Source of the DNA: an uncultured Oscillospiraceae bacterium
Lineage (GTDB): Bacteria; Bacillota; Clostridia; Oscillospirales; Ruminococcaceae
DNA length: 5,251 nucleotides
Direction: 5' to 3'
NCBI GenBank assembly: GCA_934456315.1
Contig: CAKSHG010000161.1
Location: forward strand, 1 to 5,251
Shown here: piece by piece, positions 4,789 to 5,251 of the stretch
Position numbering within the stretch: the first letter of the stretch is position 1
Layout: every line of letters starts with the position of its first letter
The notes under the pieces: generated by a model
Database searches by the model: none
What the model saw: only the letters and a program-made list of their open reading frames with translations
What the model was told of the DNA's origin: nothing
Made by a program: the position numbers and the translations under genes

Positions 4789-5251
4789 ACTTAAATTTGA
4801 CTGGAGCTCCTGCATAGTATCAGGCGGTGCGGAGCTCATTCATCGAGTAGAAGCGGCTCGCGCTGAGTATTCCGGCGTATGCGCGGAATACTTCGACTAC
4901 CTCGTTTCCAAAGCCGGAAAGTCCGGAGTACACGGCGACCGCTTTGAGGAGAGCGCCTGCGGCTTTCTGCTGCTGGATAACCTCCTGAAAAAGAATGGTA
5001 TAGACCGCCGTGACCTCTCGATAACCCGCGATAACAACGGCAGACCCTGCATCATCAACCGCAGCGATGTGGATTTCAGCATTTCACATTCAGAGGGGGC
5101 GGCTATGTGCTGCCTTGCGACAGGCGCTGACGCGTCTGTGGGCGCGGATATCCAGTATGCGCGCGAATCCAGCGCAGAGCGTATCGAGGAGCACGCGAAA
5201 ACATTCATGGAGCCGCGGGAGCTGCACAGTCTGCAAAAATGCTCCGCAGCG
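4781..5251 (+). CDS. 4'-phosphopantetheinyl transferase, Sfp-type, 3' partial
   Basis: The frame runs from ATG 4781 through 157 codons to the window edge without a stop. It starts MAELKFDWSSC and holds the Sfp-family signatures in order: GRP (87-89), DFSISHSEG (98-106), VGADIQ (120-125, metal-binding Asp123), and the start of the third region around FMEPREL (142-148). The C-terminal part, including the rest of the W/KES-type motif, is outside. The enzyme transfers phosphopantetheine from CoA to the conserved Ser of carrier proteins, here most likely Ser39 of the ACP in the same operon. The second acidic ligand of the usual D-x-E is Gln125; from memory this occurs in some members, so it is not proof of inactivity. 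The gene begins inside the dehydratase gene (8-nt overlap) with only a weak purine-rich stretch upstream, which suggests translational coupling. Confidence 0.87.
   Translation, partial: MAELKFDWSSCIVSGGAELIHRVEAARAEYSGVCAEYFDYLVSKAGKSGVHGDRFEESACGFLLLDNLLKKNGIDRRDLSITRDNNGRPCIINRSDVDFSISHSEGAAMCCLATGADASVGADIQYARESSAERIEEHAKTFMEPRELHSLQKCSAA

Overview
The window holds six genes, all on the + strand, that look like part of one operon. In order they are a membrane lysophospholipid-type acyltransferase (5' end outside the window), a stand-alone acyl carrier protein, a very large ketosynthase-chain length factor fusion, a FabG-type ketoreductase, a FabZ-type dehydratase, and an Sfp-type phosphopantetheinyl transferase (3' end outside the window). 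GC content is in the mid-50s percent by eye. The Shine-Dalgarno sites are strong, and the protein style suggests an anaerobic Clostridia/Oscillospiraceae (Ruminococcus-like) genome. That assignment is an impression from composition and family resemblance, not a demonstrated one.

Layout: 1-672 acyltransferase; 662-831 a non-coding, MITE-like element that appears to have inserted at the 3' end of the acyltransferase gene; 888-1133 ACP; 1135-3468 KS-CLF fusion; 3477-3590 a second non-coding repeat unit built on ATTCGGA heptamers and hairpins; 3608-4342 ketoreductase; 4339-4788 dehydratase; 4781-5251 PPTase. Apart from the two gaps that hold repeats, the genes are 1 nt apart or overlap by 4-8 nt, which implies co-transcription and translational coupling.

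How the genes fit together: the PPTase would convert the ACP to its holo form. The N-terminal KS half (intact Cys-His-His triad) would condense malonyl units, while the C-terminal half, which has lost all the catalytic residues, would act as a chain length factor. The ketoreductase and dehydratase would then turn each beta-keto intermediate into a trans-enoyl one. No enoyl reductase is present in the window, so repeated cycles would leave a conjugated polyene. The acyltransferase could pass that chain to a lipid or other alcohol acceptor. This gene set resembles the highly reducing type II PKS core of aryl polyene/flexirubin-type pathways, which are best known from Gram-negative bacteria. Here it is unusually compact, with KS and CLF fused in one polypeptide. 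Starter-unit, malonyl-loading, thioesterase, export and tailoring genes are not visible and may lie outside. The product itself cannot be determined from this window.
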